A stretch of DNA of 38,437 nucleotides from Anaeromyces robustus (taxonomy: Eukaryota > Neocallimastigomycota > Neocallimastigomycetes > Neocallimastigales > Neocallimastigaceae): assembly GCA_002104895.1 (NCBI GenBank), contig MCFG01000501.1, positions 2,501 through 40,937 of the forward strand, written 5' to 3'. The notes beneath the pieces are model-generated. The model made no database searches and was not told the origin of the DNA. It saw only the letters and a program-made list of their open reading frames with translations. How positions within the stretch are numbered: position 1 is the stretch's first letter; every line of letters starts with the position of its first letter. The position numbers and the translations under genes were made by a program. Below are positions 1-13,956 of the stretch, piece after piece.

Positions 1-2803
<2,803 letters not shown>

Positions 2804-4516
2804 ATATTTATATATATAATATTATAATATTCAACATATAAAAATTATTATTATACATATAATTTTTTTTTTTATATTAATTATAAAAACTCAATAACCC
2901 TATTTTTAATACTTGTTAAGAAAGAAAAAAAAAATTTTTTTTATTCTTATAAAATCAAATACTATTATTTTTTATTAAAACCTTTTAAATAAACAATATT
3001 ACATTATAAATATCATCAAAATGTTATATTTTCTTTTCTCTTTTTTAAAGCTTTTTCTCTTCTTTTTTTTTTTTAAAAAAAAAAAAAAAGGTTTAACATT
3101 AATTCAACGAATAATTATTATTTATATAAATATCGAAAATTATTCAGAGATAATTTATAAAAATGATTTCTATATTTTAATAATAAAAAAATAATAAAAA
3201 AAAAGCATTGAAATTGAAATTCCTAATTATATAGTTTGTAGATATAATCATTTTCGAAACATTGATATAATTTGTTACCACATATGCCAAGATTTCCTCT
3301 GTATTAAGTTTTTTTTTTTTTGTGTTTATCAATATTGCCGTTATTAAAATAGTATTTGATATATAAGTGTTTTAATTTTCTATTGAAGTCTCCATTTTCC
3401 ATAGTATTTTACTTGATATATAATACAGTTTCTTCTTCAATTTAATTCCTCCATAATATTTAAATAACATTGGTCATATTCATTAAATTCACATAATGTA
3501 AAAATAACACATTTTGACAATATTTTTCTTATAATTATTGAATATAGTAATATCATTAATTATGTATAACCATTGAGTCATTTTGTTATTTTTTTTTATT
3601 ATTTATTATTACAATTATTATTTATAGTATAATATTAGGCTTGTAACTGTATTTTTATATATAAAATAAATTTTAATAATAATTATTTATTATATATGTA
3701 AGTTTTTTTTTTTTTTTTTTATTATTATTATTATTATTTATTATATTTCTATGAATGTAACTCAATCAGTTCAGATAATGGTGGATATTTTCATATTAAT
3801 ATTATCATTAAAAGTTTATTGTTATTATTTTTATAGTATTATTGATATTGTTAAGTTTTAGATAGTTTTATATTATATCTTTGATTTTCTTAACAAGAAT
3901 ATTGTCAAATATTTATATATAGAAGAATAGAATAAAAGTGATCATCATCATCTAGTAATAATAATTAAATACTAGGCCTATATTTACTCAATAAATTTAG
4001 AGTAATCTATTCAGTTTTGAACTAAAATTTTATTCTTATAATTATTTTTTAAATATAATATAGTCATTGTATATTTAAATCATAAATGATAAAAATATTA
4101 TATTTTTTAATTATTTTTTTTAAAAAAAGCTTTCTAATAAGACAAATAACATTTAAAATAATTAAAATATTATTTTATTTATAAAAGGTTATAAACTTAT
4201 TTTTTTTTTTTTTTTTATTAAAAGTTTCTATGTATTACATAATATACTATCATGTTGTATTATAATATTATTATTGTTAAATAATAATAATACAATAATA
4301 AATAATATAATAATAGTTAATTTTTAATTTTAATATATAATATATATATCAATCTTGTAATTGAATTAATTAAAGTATTTTTATTATATACAAAAACACT
4401 TTTTATTCTATAATTCTCTTTACTATTTTTTTGTATCTTTTATTACTTTTATTACATTTCATGTATTTATATTCTTATTATGTCTATATTTATTATGTTA
4501 AATTTAAATTTAGATA

Positions 4517-4550
<34 letters not shown>

Positions 4551-4554
4551 CATG
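2804..4554. other. AT-rich intergenic region 3' of TAF12
   Basis: There are no supportable coding exons. The stretch consists of A and T homopolymers, TAA/TTA microsatellites and short A-run/T-run hairpins (for example 2925-2946 and 3068-3090). It ends in a 30-nt T-run at 4521-4550 that abuts the inverted-repeat element. Confidence 0.7.
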
Positions 4555-5046
4555 GCACACAATTTGTACGTCAACTTTATTGAATTTAAATATTAAAATA
4601 CATGAATCATAAAAAAAACACATAATGAAAAAAAATGATACTAAAAAAAATAAAAACCAGTAATATATTATAGATAATAATAAATAATACTGGAGGGAAA
4701 AAAAATAGTATAATAATATTTAAAAACAATAAATCCATACAAGCCCTTAATTCTAAATATAGAATTAAAGTAAAATTGATCTATCCTATTCCACTAGGGT
4801 CGGAAATAGGATCGGCATTTGCCCTACTAGGCTGTCCTACTGTGTTATCAGCATTGACGTTCCTGGAGAGGTTGGTTTTAAATTTATTGAACAATATATG
4901 TTGTCTTTTACAGACAACAGGCATGATATCATTCAATAGAGCCGCAGATCACAACAAGAATGGGGATTTTGAATAAGTACCAGATTCAGTCTGACATTAA
5001 AGATAAAAAGAAATAATTGTTTTACTAAATAGTACAAATTGTGTGC
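4555..5046. mobile_element. 492-bp inverted-repeat-bounded element, MITE-like, non-coding
   Basis: GCACACAATTTGTAC at 4555-4569 recurs as an exact 15-bp reverse complement at 5032-5046, and the T-run before and A-run after extend the pairing imperfectly. The interior at 4780-4990 is clearly richer in G+C than its surroundings. It holds several hairpins: TTAATTCTA/TAGAATTAA at about 4748-4769, ATCCTATTCC/GGAAATAGGAT at about 4784-4814 (one bulge), and TGTTGTCT/AGACAACA at about 4899-4919. The only ORF, 66 codons at 4776-4976, has no recognisable domain. Size, exact terminal repeats and lack of a transposase suggest a non-autonomous DNA element. A structured ncRNA gene is the alternative. No clear target-site duplication is visible in the homopolymer flanks. 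Confidence 0.5.
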
Positions 5047-5961
5047 TTTAAAAAAAAATAAAATAAAATAAAAGATAAAATTTACAGATATTAAATTAAA
5101 AATATTAAATAAACAAAAGGAAATAAGTTAAACTTCTAACCCTATCCATCAACAAATATTATTTTTCTAATAATACAATTAATTTTAATTACCTACAGCA
5201 TATCTTTTCATGATATTACTATATAAGATTGGTTTCACTCCATTTTATTTAATATATATAATAAAAAATAAAATAAAAAACAAAAAATAAAAAACAAAAA
5301 AAAAAAAAAAAATTAATAACAATATGTAACAATAATAAATTTCTATTAAAACAATTTATTTTTATACAACATATATAGATTTTAAAAAATATTACTTTTC
5401 ATAATAAATAAAAAGACAAAAAAAAAAAATAACAATAAAAAATATAAAATTTTATTCCACATTTCTTGCACACTTTCATACTCTTTTTTTTTATAATTTA
5501 TTCATTCCTTTAACAATTCTTTAATCAATTATTCTACGCTTCTATAATCTATTTTATAAACCATTTTTAAATATATTATGTTTCATTCATTCTTTCACAT
5601 CATTTTATAACTCATTATTCCCTTTTCCTAATCCTCTACGGTCCTTATTATCGATTCAAACTCCTCTAGATTGATATTTATATACATTTTTTTATTCCAT
5701 TATTTCTTTTCTGTATTAATTGTAATGAATTTTCTTAAAATAAAAAAAACATTTTACTGATTATTAATAATAAAACTGAATATAGGAATATAATAAAATT
5801 ACTTCAGTATTTTATTCAACAAAGCCTTAAATAAAATTCAAAAATTTAATACATAAATATTTTATAAAATCCGATATACTCTTCTCTTTATTTAAAAAAA
5901 AATTGTAGCGAACAAAAAATTAGTATTTTTATTAATATTTATTTGTTTAAATAAATACAAC
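5047..5961. other. AT-rich intergenic region 3' of RPL9
   Basis: A- and T-rich sequence without a recognisable gene. The part at 5450-5720 is somewhat richer in C on the plus strand (many TTC, CATT and CCT words), but no frame stays open and no splice pattern is evident. Confidence 0.6.
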
Positions 5962-6799
5962 TTAAAGTTCATCCTTAACAACAGTTCCCTATTAAATATT
6001 TTTTTAAAATTATAATAAGAAATATAAATTTTAATTATTTTCATTATTGATTATAATATTATTATATATATAATATTAAATGACTTCTTACCTTTTCAGA
6101 AACGTAGATACCATCAAGGAACTTACGGATATCCTTGTTCTTAACTAAACAGGATTGGTGGATGTTGGCAGCAGATTGAGAAACATTTTCAAGATCGTTA
6201 CCAGAAATGATGATTTCATCCTTTTGAGCTTGAGAGTAAGAAGCTTCAACACCATCAAGCATGTTAACTCTACGAATGATCTTTTCACCTAAGAAATTAC
6301 GGATTTCGACTAATTTACCTTCATCAGTGATGTTAACGTTAATTGGAAAGTGAGCAGCGACTAATCTCATCTTGTATTCAAATCCCTTTATTAATTATTA
6401 AAGGATATTTTATTTTATTCAATAATTTATACAAAATTAAATTATATTAAAATTATAAAAAATTTATAAAAAGTTGATATTAATATTTAATCATATTATC
6501 ATAAAAAACTTTAATTTCTATATTTATATTATGTATTAAATTTTTACCTTGGTAACACCCTTCATAAGGTTTTCAATGTGAGTACAGACGGTACGGATAC
6601 AAGCAACTTGCTTACGGTTACCGTGCCATAAGATAACTCTGAGCTTGTTGGCAGCAATACGCTTGATTTGGAAGTTAATGTGATTGAAATCCTTGTAAAG
6701 AACACCACGTGGACCCTTAACACGGATTTTACGGGCCTTAACTTCGATGGTAACACCTTCTGGGATGGTAATATCTCTGGTCTGGCAGATTTGCTTCAT
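5962..6799 (-). CDS. RPL9: 60S ribosomal protein L9 (uL6)
   Basis: Structural protein of the large cytoplasmic ribosomal subunit. Exons on the minus strand: 6799-6548 (84 codons), 6385-6092 (98 codons) and 5988-5962 (8 codons plus TAA). Both introns are phase 0 with donors GTAAAA and GTAAGA, and the product is 190 aa against about 190 in yeast and animals. Family blocks seen: [73 protein letters not shown] and [18 protein letters not shown]. The final exon is only 27 nt and ends GTVVKDEL. Codons prefer C and G endings (GCC, ACC, AAG, CTC), unlike neighbouring genes, as expected for very high expression. An AG 12 nt before the ATG could close a 5'-UTR intron. The identification is secure. Confidence 0.97.
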
Positions 6800-7395
6800 C
6801 TTTCTGTCAAGCCTAATATCGTTTAATTATATATGAAATTATATATTATTTAAAATATTTATATATATTAGTATTGAATTGACATACTCATCCATCATTA
6901 TATAATATAATGAAATTAATTATAACGTTCATACAATTACAAATTTTATAATTTTATTAAAACAAAAAAAAAAAAAAAAACACAAAATTAAAAAAAAATT
7001 CATTCATTCATTCATTAATAAATAATAAAAAACCATTCATATAAACATAAAAAATTAACACACCTAATTAAAAAACTTGATTATATCTAAAAGAGAGAGA
7101 ATAATTAGCTCGAGATGAATAACCAAACATAAAGCAAAAACTATTTCTAATCTATGATTGGATTATTTTTTTGATTGGTTAAAATTTCGCAAATAAATTT
7201 ATAATATATTCATTATAAATCGTTATAATGTCGATTTTTAATAATATAAAATTTTTTTAATTATTTAAAACATTTGTATCCTGATATTGTATACATTATG
7301 TATGTAATTTGCTTTATATTCATAACATGCTTAGCAAATTTTTTAATTACAATTCAAAGAATAAAAGAATCTTTCTTTTTATTATTAATATAATA

Positions 7396-7428
<33 letters not shown>

Positions 7429-7736
7429 TAATAATAATAATAATAACAATAATAATAACAATAATAATAATTATAATTATAATAATAATAATAAGTTAAA
7501 TTAAATTAATTTTAAATTAATTTAATAATTTAATTCAAATATTAAAGATATTATTCAAAATTTTTATAAATATAAAATAGTTTTCCCTTTTTTTTATTTT
7601 TTTTCTCTATTATTTTGTATATATAATATTAAATAGTAATAAAAATATTTTATCATCATTTATTTATATATAACAATAAAAAATATATTATTATTGATTA
7701 ATTCTAAAAAGAAATATTTATAAACTATATAAGAAA
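6800..7736. other. Divergent intergenic region between RPL9 and the 7737 gene
   Basis: Non-coding and shared by two divergent start codons. It contains a CATT microsatellite near 6999-7014, GAGAGAGA near 7091, two CCAAT-type boxes and a (TAA)n tract at about 7395-7495. Promoter elements for both genes should lie here, but the individual TATA-like words are not informative at this base composition. Confidence 0.6.
7156..7178 (-). promoter_or_regulatory. Tandem CCAAT-type boxes upstream of RPL9
   Basis: GATTGG occurs at 7156-7161 and 7173-7178, which is CCAATC twice on the RPL9 strand, 17 bp apart and about 360 bp upstream of its ATG. CCAAT boxes are bound by the HAP/NF-Y complex in fungi. Function here is inference. 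Confidence 0.3.
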
Positions 7737-8450
7737 ATGAAAAACGAAGATATGATTAAGCAACTTAAAGAGCTCGGATTAAATAAGCTCAAAGAAAAGT
7801 ATACTTTACTCGAACGTCCAATTAATGAAACTTATAAAAATTTAAATATTAATGGACTCAAATTTGACCTTAATCATTATGAAATTGTTGGTGTAGGAAA
7901 TTTATCTATTATGGGATGTAATAGTCCTTTCTTCCAAATGTTTACTTTTGTTGTAACATTTTATTATAAGGATATCCCGATGTTTTCATCTGATTTTATC
8001 TTAAAGGGTAATAAACATGACGTTATTAATGAAATATACTCACTTGTAACTAATAAAGAAGATAAATTATATAAACAATATTTAGAAATTTTAAAAGAAA
8101 ATATGGCATCATGTAAATTAGCTGATAATCCAGTAAAACCTAGCTGGTGTGATGAATGGAGACCAACTTTTGTTAATAAAAGTGGTACTGATGCTGATGA
8201 TGAGGCTATTATTAAACTTTTTGAAAAAAATATGGATACATTAATAGAATTAGAACAAAAAAGTGATTATATTGAAGATATTAATAAACGTGTTGCTAAA
8301 TATGATATTACCAAAGAATATGTGGATAAACTTGTAGATAATGGAGGTGTTAGTACAGATATGTTTAAAGCAGTTATTGGTGTTGAGTCAACAAAAAAAT
8401 TCTATCATACCTTTGTGTTTGGAAATGAATGTTTCAAACCATCATATTAG
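7737..8450 (+). CDS. Intronless unknown protein, 237 aa; possible distant bilin-reductase-like fold
   Basis: Not securely recognised. A single open frame runs from ATG (preceded by AAGAAA) to TAG, with no signal peptide or membrane helix. The N-terminal 30 residues are charged and helical. Residues about 45-90 are hydrophobic/aromatic, with SPFFQMFTFVVTFYYKD and then PMFSSDF. PSWCDEWRPTF lies near 137-147, and the C-terminus has KLVDNGGVSTDMFKAVIG and YHTFVFGNE. The order of a PhxxxD-type strand, a central Trp-rich segment and a final helix ending in an F(V/L)FG motif vaguely recalls ferredoxin-dependent bilin reductases and unnamed proteins of gut Firmicutes. This is memory-based pattern resemblance only. 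Absence of introns next to intron-rich neighbours and a somewhat different codon choice (CTC, CTT for Leu) would fit acquisition from bacteria. It is almost certainly a real gene; its function is unknown. Confidence 0.75.
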   Translation: MKNEDMIKQLKELGLNKLKEKYTLLERPINETYKNLNINGLKFDLNHYEIVGVGNLSIMGCNSPFFQMFTFVVTFYYKDIPMFSSDFILKGNKHDVINEIYSLVTNKEDKLYKQYLEILKENMASCKLADNPVKPSWCDEWRPTFVNKSGTDADDEAIIKLFEKNMDTLIELEQKSDYIEDINKRVAKYDITKEYVDKLVDNGGVSTDMFKAVIGVESTKKFYHTFVFGNECFKPSY

Positions 8451-9174
8451 TAAATATTATAACCAAAAAAAAGAATTATTTTTAAAAAAAAATTAAAAAA
8501 AAAAAAAAAGAAAAAAGGTGAAAAAAAATATAATTAACGCAAAAAAATATTCAAATTGCATGTTTTATAATAAATAAAGAAAAATTATGTTTATATAAAA
8601 TAATTATAGTAAATAAATATGCTATCTATTATGCTTAAAAAAAATTTAGTAAATTTAAAGTTTGTTTTTTTTTTTTATATAAAAATGAAATATTTTTAAT
8701 AATTATTTTTATTTTATTTTATTAAAACATATATATTATAATATATTAAAATATATGTTTTTTTATTGTCGTATATCTTTATTATATTATTGCCATTAGT
8801 ACTATTATTAATAATACTATTATCATATTGTTATTGTTATTCAATTTTATTATGATTATTATTATTGTATGTTGTATCTTCTTTATTACTTGGTTTGATT
8901 TTGATTTTTAAAATTATTATTTTTATTATTATATACTTCATCTTCTTTCTTGGTTTGATTTGAATTTTTAAAATAGTATAAATAATAGAAAATATAAAGA
9001 TTTTAAAATGGATAAAAAAGAAAAGGAAGAAAAAAGAAAACAGTGTAAAAAAAATCTAATTAATAAATATAAACTTTTTACATTAATAGAACAAGTCTGT
9101 TAATAGTAATATTAATGATATAAAATATATTAATTAATTAATTATAATTAATTAATAATTAATTAATTTATTAT

Positions 9175-9225
<51 letters not shown>

Positions 9226-9393
9226 TATAATTAATAAATATTGTCTATATCGCTTAAATTTTAACAATTTATTAAAAAATATTAAAAAAAAAAACCAACA
9301 AGAAAAATTATTTTTATATTATATATTACGTATTTTAAAATTCGTTGTTGGTATTTTTTTTTTTTTTCTTTCTTTCTTTCTTTATTTTTTCTT

Positions 9394-9432
<39 letters not shown>

Positions 9433-9966
9433 AAAACATTAAGCAATAAACTTTATATAAAGAAATATAAATATTAAATAATAGGGAAAGAAAAAGAAAG
9501 AAAGAAAAAAGAAATAATTAAAATATTTTATTAATTGATAGAATAAAATATTATTTCTAACTTAATAAATTAGAAAAATATAAAAAAATTATAATAAATA
9601 AAAAAAAAAAATTTATAAACTAGATATATAGATAATAGTATTATTAAAACTATTTGAAACGTATACTATAATAATTAATAAATATAAAAAAAAAATTAAT
9701 ATATAAAAATTGATATTAAAAAAAATATAAAGGTTAAAATAAGAAAACAAGAAATAAAATATAAAAATGAAATAAAATAAAATAATATTAAAAAAAAAAA
9801 AAAAAAGAAAAAAAGAAACAAAAAAAGGATGAAAAAAAAAAATGAAGATTTATATAATTATATAGTATACTGGTTTTTATGTTTTTTTTTTTTTTTAATT
9901 ATATATATATATATAATTATTTTATAAAATTATATAAATAAATACATAAAGGAATTATTTAATATA
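8451..9966. other. AT-rich intergenic region with simple repeats
   Basis: No gene seen. It holds an imperfect 34-38 bp direct repeat (8877-8914 and 8941-8974, core TTGGTTTGATTT), an ATTT array at 9181-9226, a CTTT tract at about 9368-9400 facing an AAAG tract at about 9485-9513 (able to fold back), and long A/T homopolymers. Confidence 0.65.
9181..9226 (+). repeat. (ATTT)n microsatellite
   Basis: About 11 uninterrupted ATTT units. This is the same motif that fills introns in TAF12 and CDT2, here in intergenic DNA. Confidence 0.9.
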
Positions 9967-10079
9967 ATTTTATTTATCTTAAAAAAGGTTCTATTGCAGG
10001 TTTAATAGATATTATTCCTTGCTAATTTTATTCATCTTAAAAAGGTTCTATTACAGGTTTAATTAATTTTATTCCTTGC
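9967..10079. repeat. Imperfect tandem duplication of the kinesin-5 3' end
   Basis: Two copies of about 55 bp lie at 9967-10022 and 10026-10079 and differ at a handful of positions. Read on the minus strand, the gene-internal copy encodes [13 protein letters not shown] followed by the stop. The downstream copy would read QGIISIKPAIEPF and then LR before a stop, so the same short C-terminal peptide is specified twice in tandem, the second time beyond the stop codon. Confidence 0.8.
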
Positions 10080-12297
10080 ATATTTCTTAAAGATAAATCA
10101 TCTTTACTTTTTGGTGATTTATGATTTTTGTTTACTACAGCCGGAGTATTCGGAACAGATGAAGATCTTATTAATATCTTTTTCTCTGTAAAATTAAATC
10201 CCGCTAATGGTTTTTGATTTTTAAAAGTTTTCCTTGTTACCAAACTATTATGAGCAACATTATTATTATTATTATTGTTGTTGTTGTTGTTATAATTATT
10301 TATATTCATAGCAATATTTTTCTTTATACTACTTAGACTTACATCTAATACACCATTATCATCTTCATGATCTTTATTGTTTAATTTTTCTTCAAGTTCT
10401 ATAGCTGAATCCATTTTTTGAATAGATTTAGTCTTTTGTTCATTTTTCAATCTTAATCTTGTACCCCAACTATTTTTAGATTTCTTTTTAATTTTAATTT
10501 CTACAGAAGAATCACTACTATCAGAATTTGAATTTTCATTTTTTTCATCATTTATTAAAATTTCCACAGTACCTAAACTATTTGAATCTTCATTATCATC
10601 ATCATAGTTATCATTATGATCATTATTATTATTATCATTATCATTTAATGGAAATACTTTTTTATTACCTTCTGAAAAATCTTCATCATCTGTTGATTTA
10701 AATTCATTTATAAGATTATTCTCAGCAACAGATAAATTATTTTCTAAAAAAGATTCATTATCTTTCTCAATTTCTTCTTGTGAGTTATCTTCATTCTTCA
10801 ATAATGAAAAAGTATCTTTTCCATCTTCATTATTTAAAGAAATAGTTGAATTTTCTTTTCCTACAACAGAATCTTCATTATTATTGATAGTATTATTAAT
10901 GTTTAAATTAGATAAATTATTGGAATCAATATTATGACTCTTTATTAAATCATAATTAAAAAGATTATTTTTATTTTCTAATTCTTCAAGTCTCATTTCT
11001 TTATAATCATAATTTATATTATCATGTGATAAATATAATACTTCCTTTATACTGATATCATTTACAGTGAAATCATTATTATTCTTATCCTGTTTTTTAA
11101 TTTCGTTCATAGATTCTTCTTCTTTTTTATTATTATTATCATTTTGAATATCATCTTCATTATTATTTTCACTTTCATTTTCATTTTCATTCTCATTTTC
11201 ACTTTCATTTTCATTTTTATTTTCACTTTCACTTTCATTTTCATTTTCATTTTTATTTTTATTTTTATTTTTATTTTCATTTTCGTTTTCATCTATATTT
11301 AAAATTGCAATATTAGTATTTTCAGATTCTTTTTCATTTTCAATATCATTATTAACAATTACATCATTATCGTAATTGTTATGATTGTTGTTATTAATAT
11401 TGTTAATATTTTTAACTTTATTTTGATATAACTCTCTATATTTATTTAAAATGTTATCTAAATATATATAAATAGAAAAAAAAAAAAAAATTTATAATAT
11501 ATAATAAAATATAATAATTAATAGCTGATAGTAAAATCAAATTATATAATATGTACGTTTATAAAAACTTACCATGGTTTGGTGTCGTTTTCCAAGAATA
11601 TATATTGAAATATTTATTCTTTTCAGGACACTTATTTAATAATGGATTTTCTTTAAATATTGTATTAGATTTTTCTAATTCATCCTTTAATTGATTGGAT
11701 ACATTTTGATAATTATTATAATTATCAGATTTAATCCTTTCATTTTCATTATTCTAAAGAGAAAAAAGAAAAAAAAAAAAAAATAAATAAATAAATACAA
11801 ATAATTTATAGTGATAATAATAAATAAATAAATAAATAAAATATTTAATAAAGATTTAATTAACAACTTGGTATATTATATAAATAAAAATTATATAAAT
11901 ATTTATAAATAAAATTATATTTACATTTTTATTAATAGATTCTAAATATATATCAGATGATTTTATATTATCCATATAATTATTGTTAATAAACAATCTA
12001 TCTTTTTCAAGTTCTGTCATCATAGAATTATTAAATTCATCAACATTTTCTTTATAATCCTTTGATTTACATTCTAAATCATTTAATAATTTATTATTAG
12101 ATTCATTGAAGTCATTGAATTTTGAATCCATTTGTGTCATATTACTCTTCAATAATGAATCGAAAACATTATATTTAATCTTTGATTCATTAATAAAATT
12201 AAGATTATCCTATATATTTAATATAGTGAAATAACAATAATAAAAGATGATAAAAATATATATTAATCAATACTTAATTACAATAATATATTATTAT

Positions 12298-12333
<36 letters not shown>

Positions 12334-12461
12334 TTTTTATGATTCTCAATCTTTGCATTTAATGAAGTAATATAATTATTTAAAATGTTATCATTATTAT
12401 TAATATCTGTTTCAATATTCGTAAATTGACGATTAAATTGCTCAATTTCACTTCCCATATG

Positions 12462-12499
<38 letters not shown>

Positions 12500-13904
12500 T
12501 AAATATAAATATAAATATAATAATATCAAAAATTAAGGAATAAAAAACTGTTTCCATAAATTATTTAATTAATAATTAATAATTTGTAATAAATTTTTAT
12601 ACTTTATATATTTATACTAATATATACAAAATTAATATTATTAATAATAAAACTTAATATTAATATAAAAAGGATATCATTTGACATAATATTAAGACTT
12701 TCAGTAACTGGTTCAATGGTTTCAGTAAACATTTTACTATGCGTATCTGTAAAAGATTCAATTAAATCTTTAATATTATTTAAAAGTTCAGTTTTATCTT
12801 CTTTTATTTTTTTTAATTCCATGTTTCTTCTATCATGTACAAATTCTATAGTTTTCTTTAAATCTTCAATCTTAATACATTAAAATAATATAATAATATT
12901 AAATAGTTATATAAAAGAAGAAATAATTTAACAAAAAATTATTTATTTATTATTTAATTAGCTAATATTTTAATATTTTCAATAATTAATAATAATTATA
13001 ATAAATATACCTCTTTATTTTTTTGTTTTATAATATCATCTTTTACATTAATGATTTGATTCATCATTGAATTTGTAAATGATGACAAATCTTTCGTCAA
13101 ATCTTTAACTTCTTTATCAACCAAGTCATTATATTCATTAATCTTTATATATATAATATATATTAATATAGTGATAAGAAATTTAAAATGATAATGTTAA
13201 CGTTAATAAATAATACATATATATATATATATATTAATATAAAAAAAATACAAAATAATTACCATATTTTGTTTATAGTCATAAGAATTATTAAATGATT
13301 CAAACTCGTTTTCTATGGCTTTCATATTATCATCAAATAATTTATGATATTCCTTCATATAAATTGATTTTTCTTCTTTTATTAATTTATAAAGATTATC
13401 ATTATATAAGATATTATCAAGTGATAATTGGTTAAATTTAGTTACAATAACTTTTTTGTCTTGCATTCTTTTGTCTACTTCAACAGATATATCTTTTAAA
13501 TTCTAAAATAACGGAAATATAATGATTGTATTTTAATATATTAAATATATATATATATAAATAAATAAACAAAAACAAAAACAAAGAAAAAAAAATAAAA
13601 ATAAAAATAAAAATATTTAAATAAAATAAAATATTTAAGTATATATAAATAAAAGTAAAAAACTACCTTTATTTTCTCATTAATAAAGAGCTGAATAGAA
13701 TTAAATATATACTGATCATAATCATTATTTTGTGATTTAATATTATTTAATCTAATAATTAAATCATTCATTAATTTAATAGTACGATCACGAAAATCAG
13801 TAAATATTATCCGATTATCACTTTCTAATGAAAGTTTATTATCTATAATTTTATTGCATTTATATTTAAAATTTATTTTAATCATTAAAATGTATATATA
13901 TATA

Positions 13905-13956
<52 letters not shown>

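Noticed and set aside
4893-4925. Hairpin loop TCTTTTACA resembling the U5 snRNA loop
   Set aside because: The conserved U5 loop GCCUUUUAC is not present and there is no Sm site downstream.
4776-4976. 66-codon plus-strand ORF in the inverted-repeat element
   Set aside because: No domain, no start context, and it is explained by the local rise in G+C that also holds hairpins. Treated as non-coding.
6562-6756. Minus-strand ORF of 64 codons overlapping RPL9 exon 1
   Set aside because: Frame-shifted shadow of the RPL9 coding sequence.
8877-8974. Possible Asn/Gln-rich coding repeat on the minus strand (NQTK repeats)
   Set aside because: Two short direct repeats only, with early stops and no splice-compatible partner exons.
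11107-11292. Lys/Met/Ile repeat ORF on the minus strand
   Set aside because: Alternative frame of the hexanucleotide repeat in the kinesin-5 tail; the Glu/Asn frame joins the flanking coding sequence.
12449-12685. Ordinary GT-AG intron between kinesin-5 exons 17 and 18 (GTCAAA...GGAAG)
   Set aside because: It keeps frame, but GTCAAA is a poor donor and the acceptor lies right after ATATGG. The AT-AC reading matches the U12 donor and branch site exactly. Kept as the main alternative.
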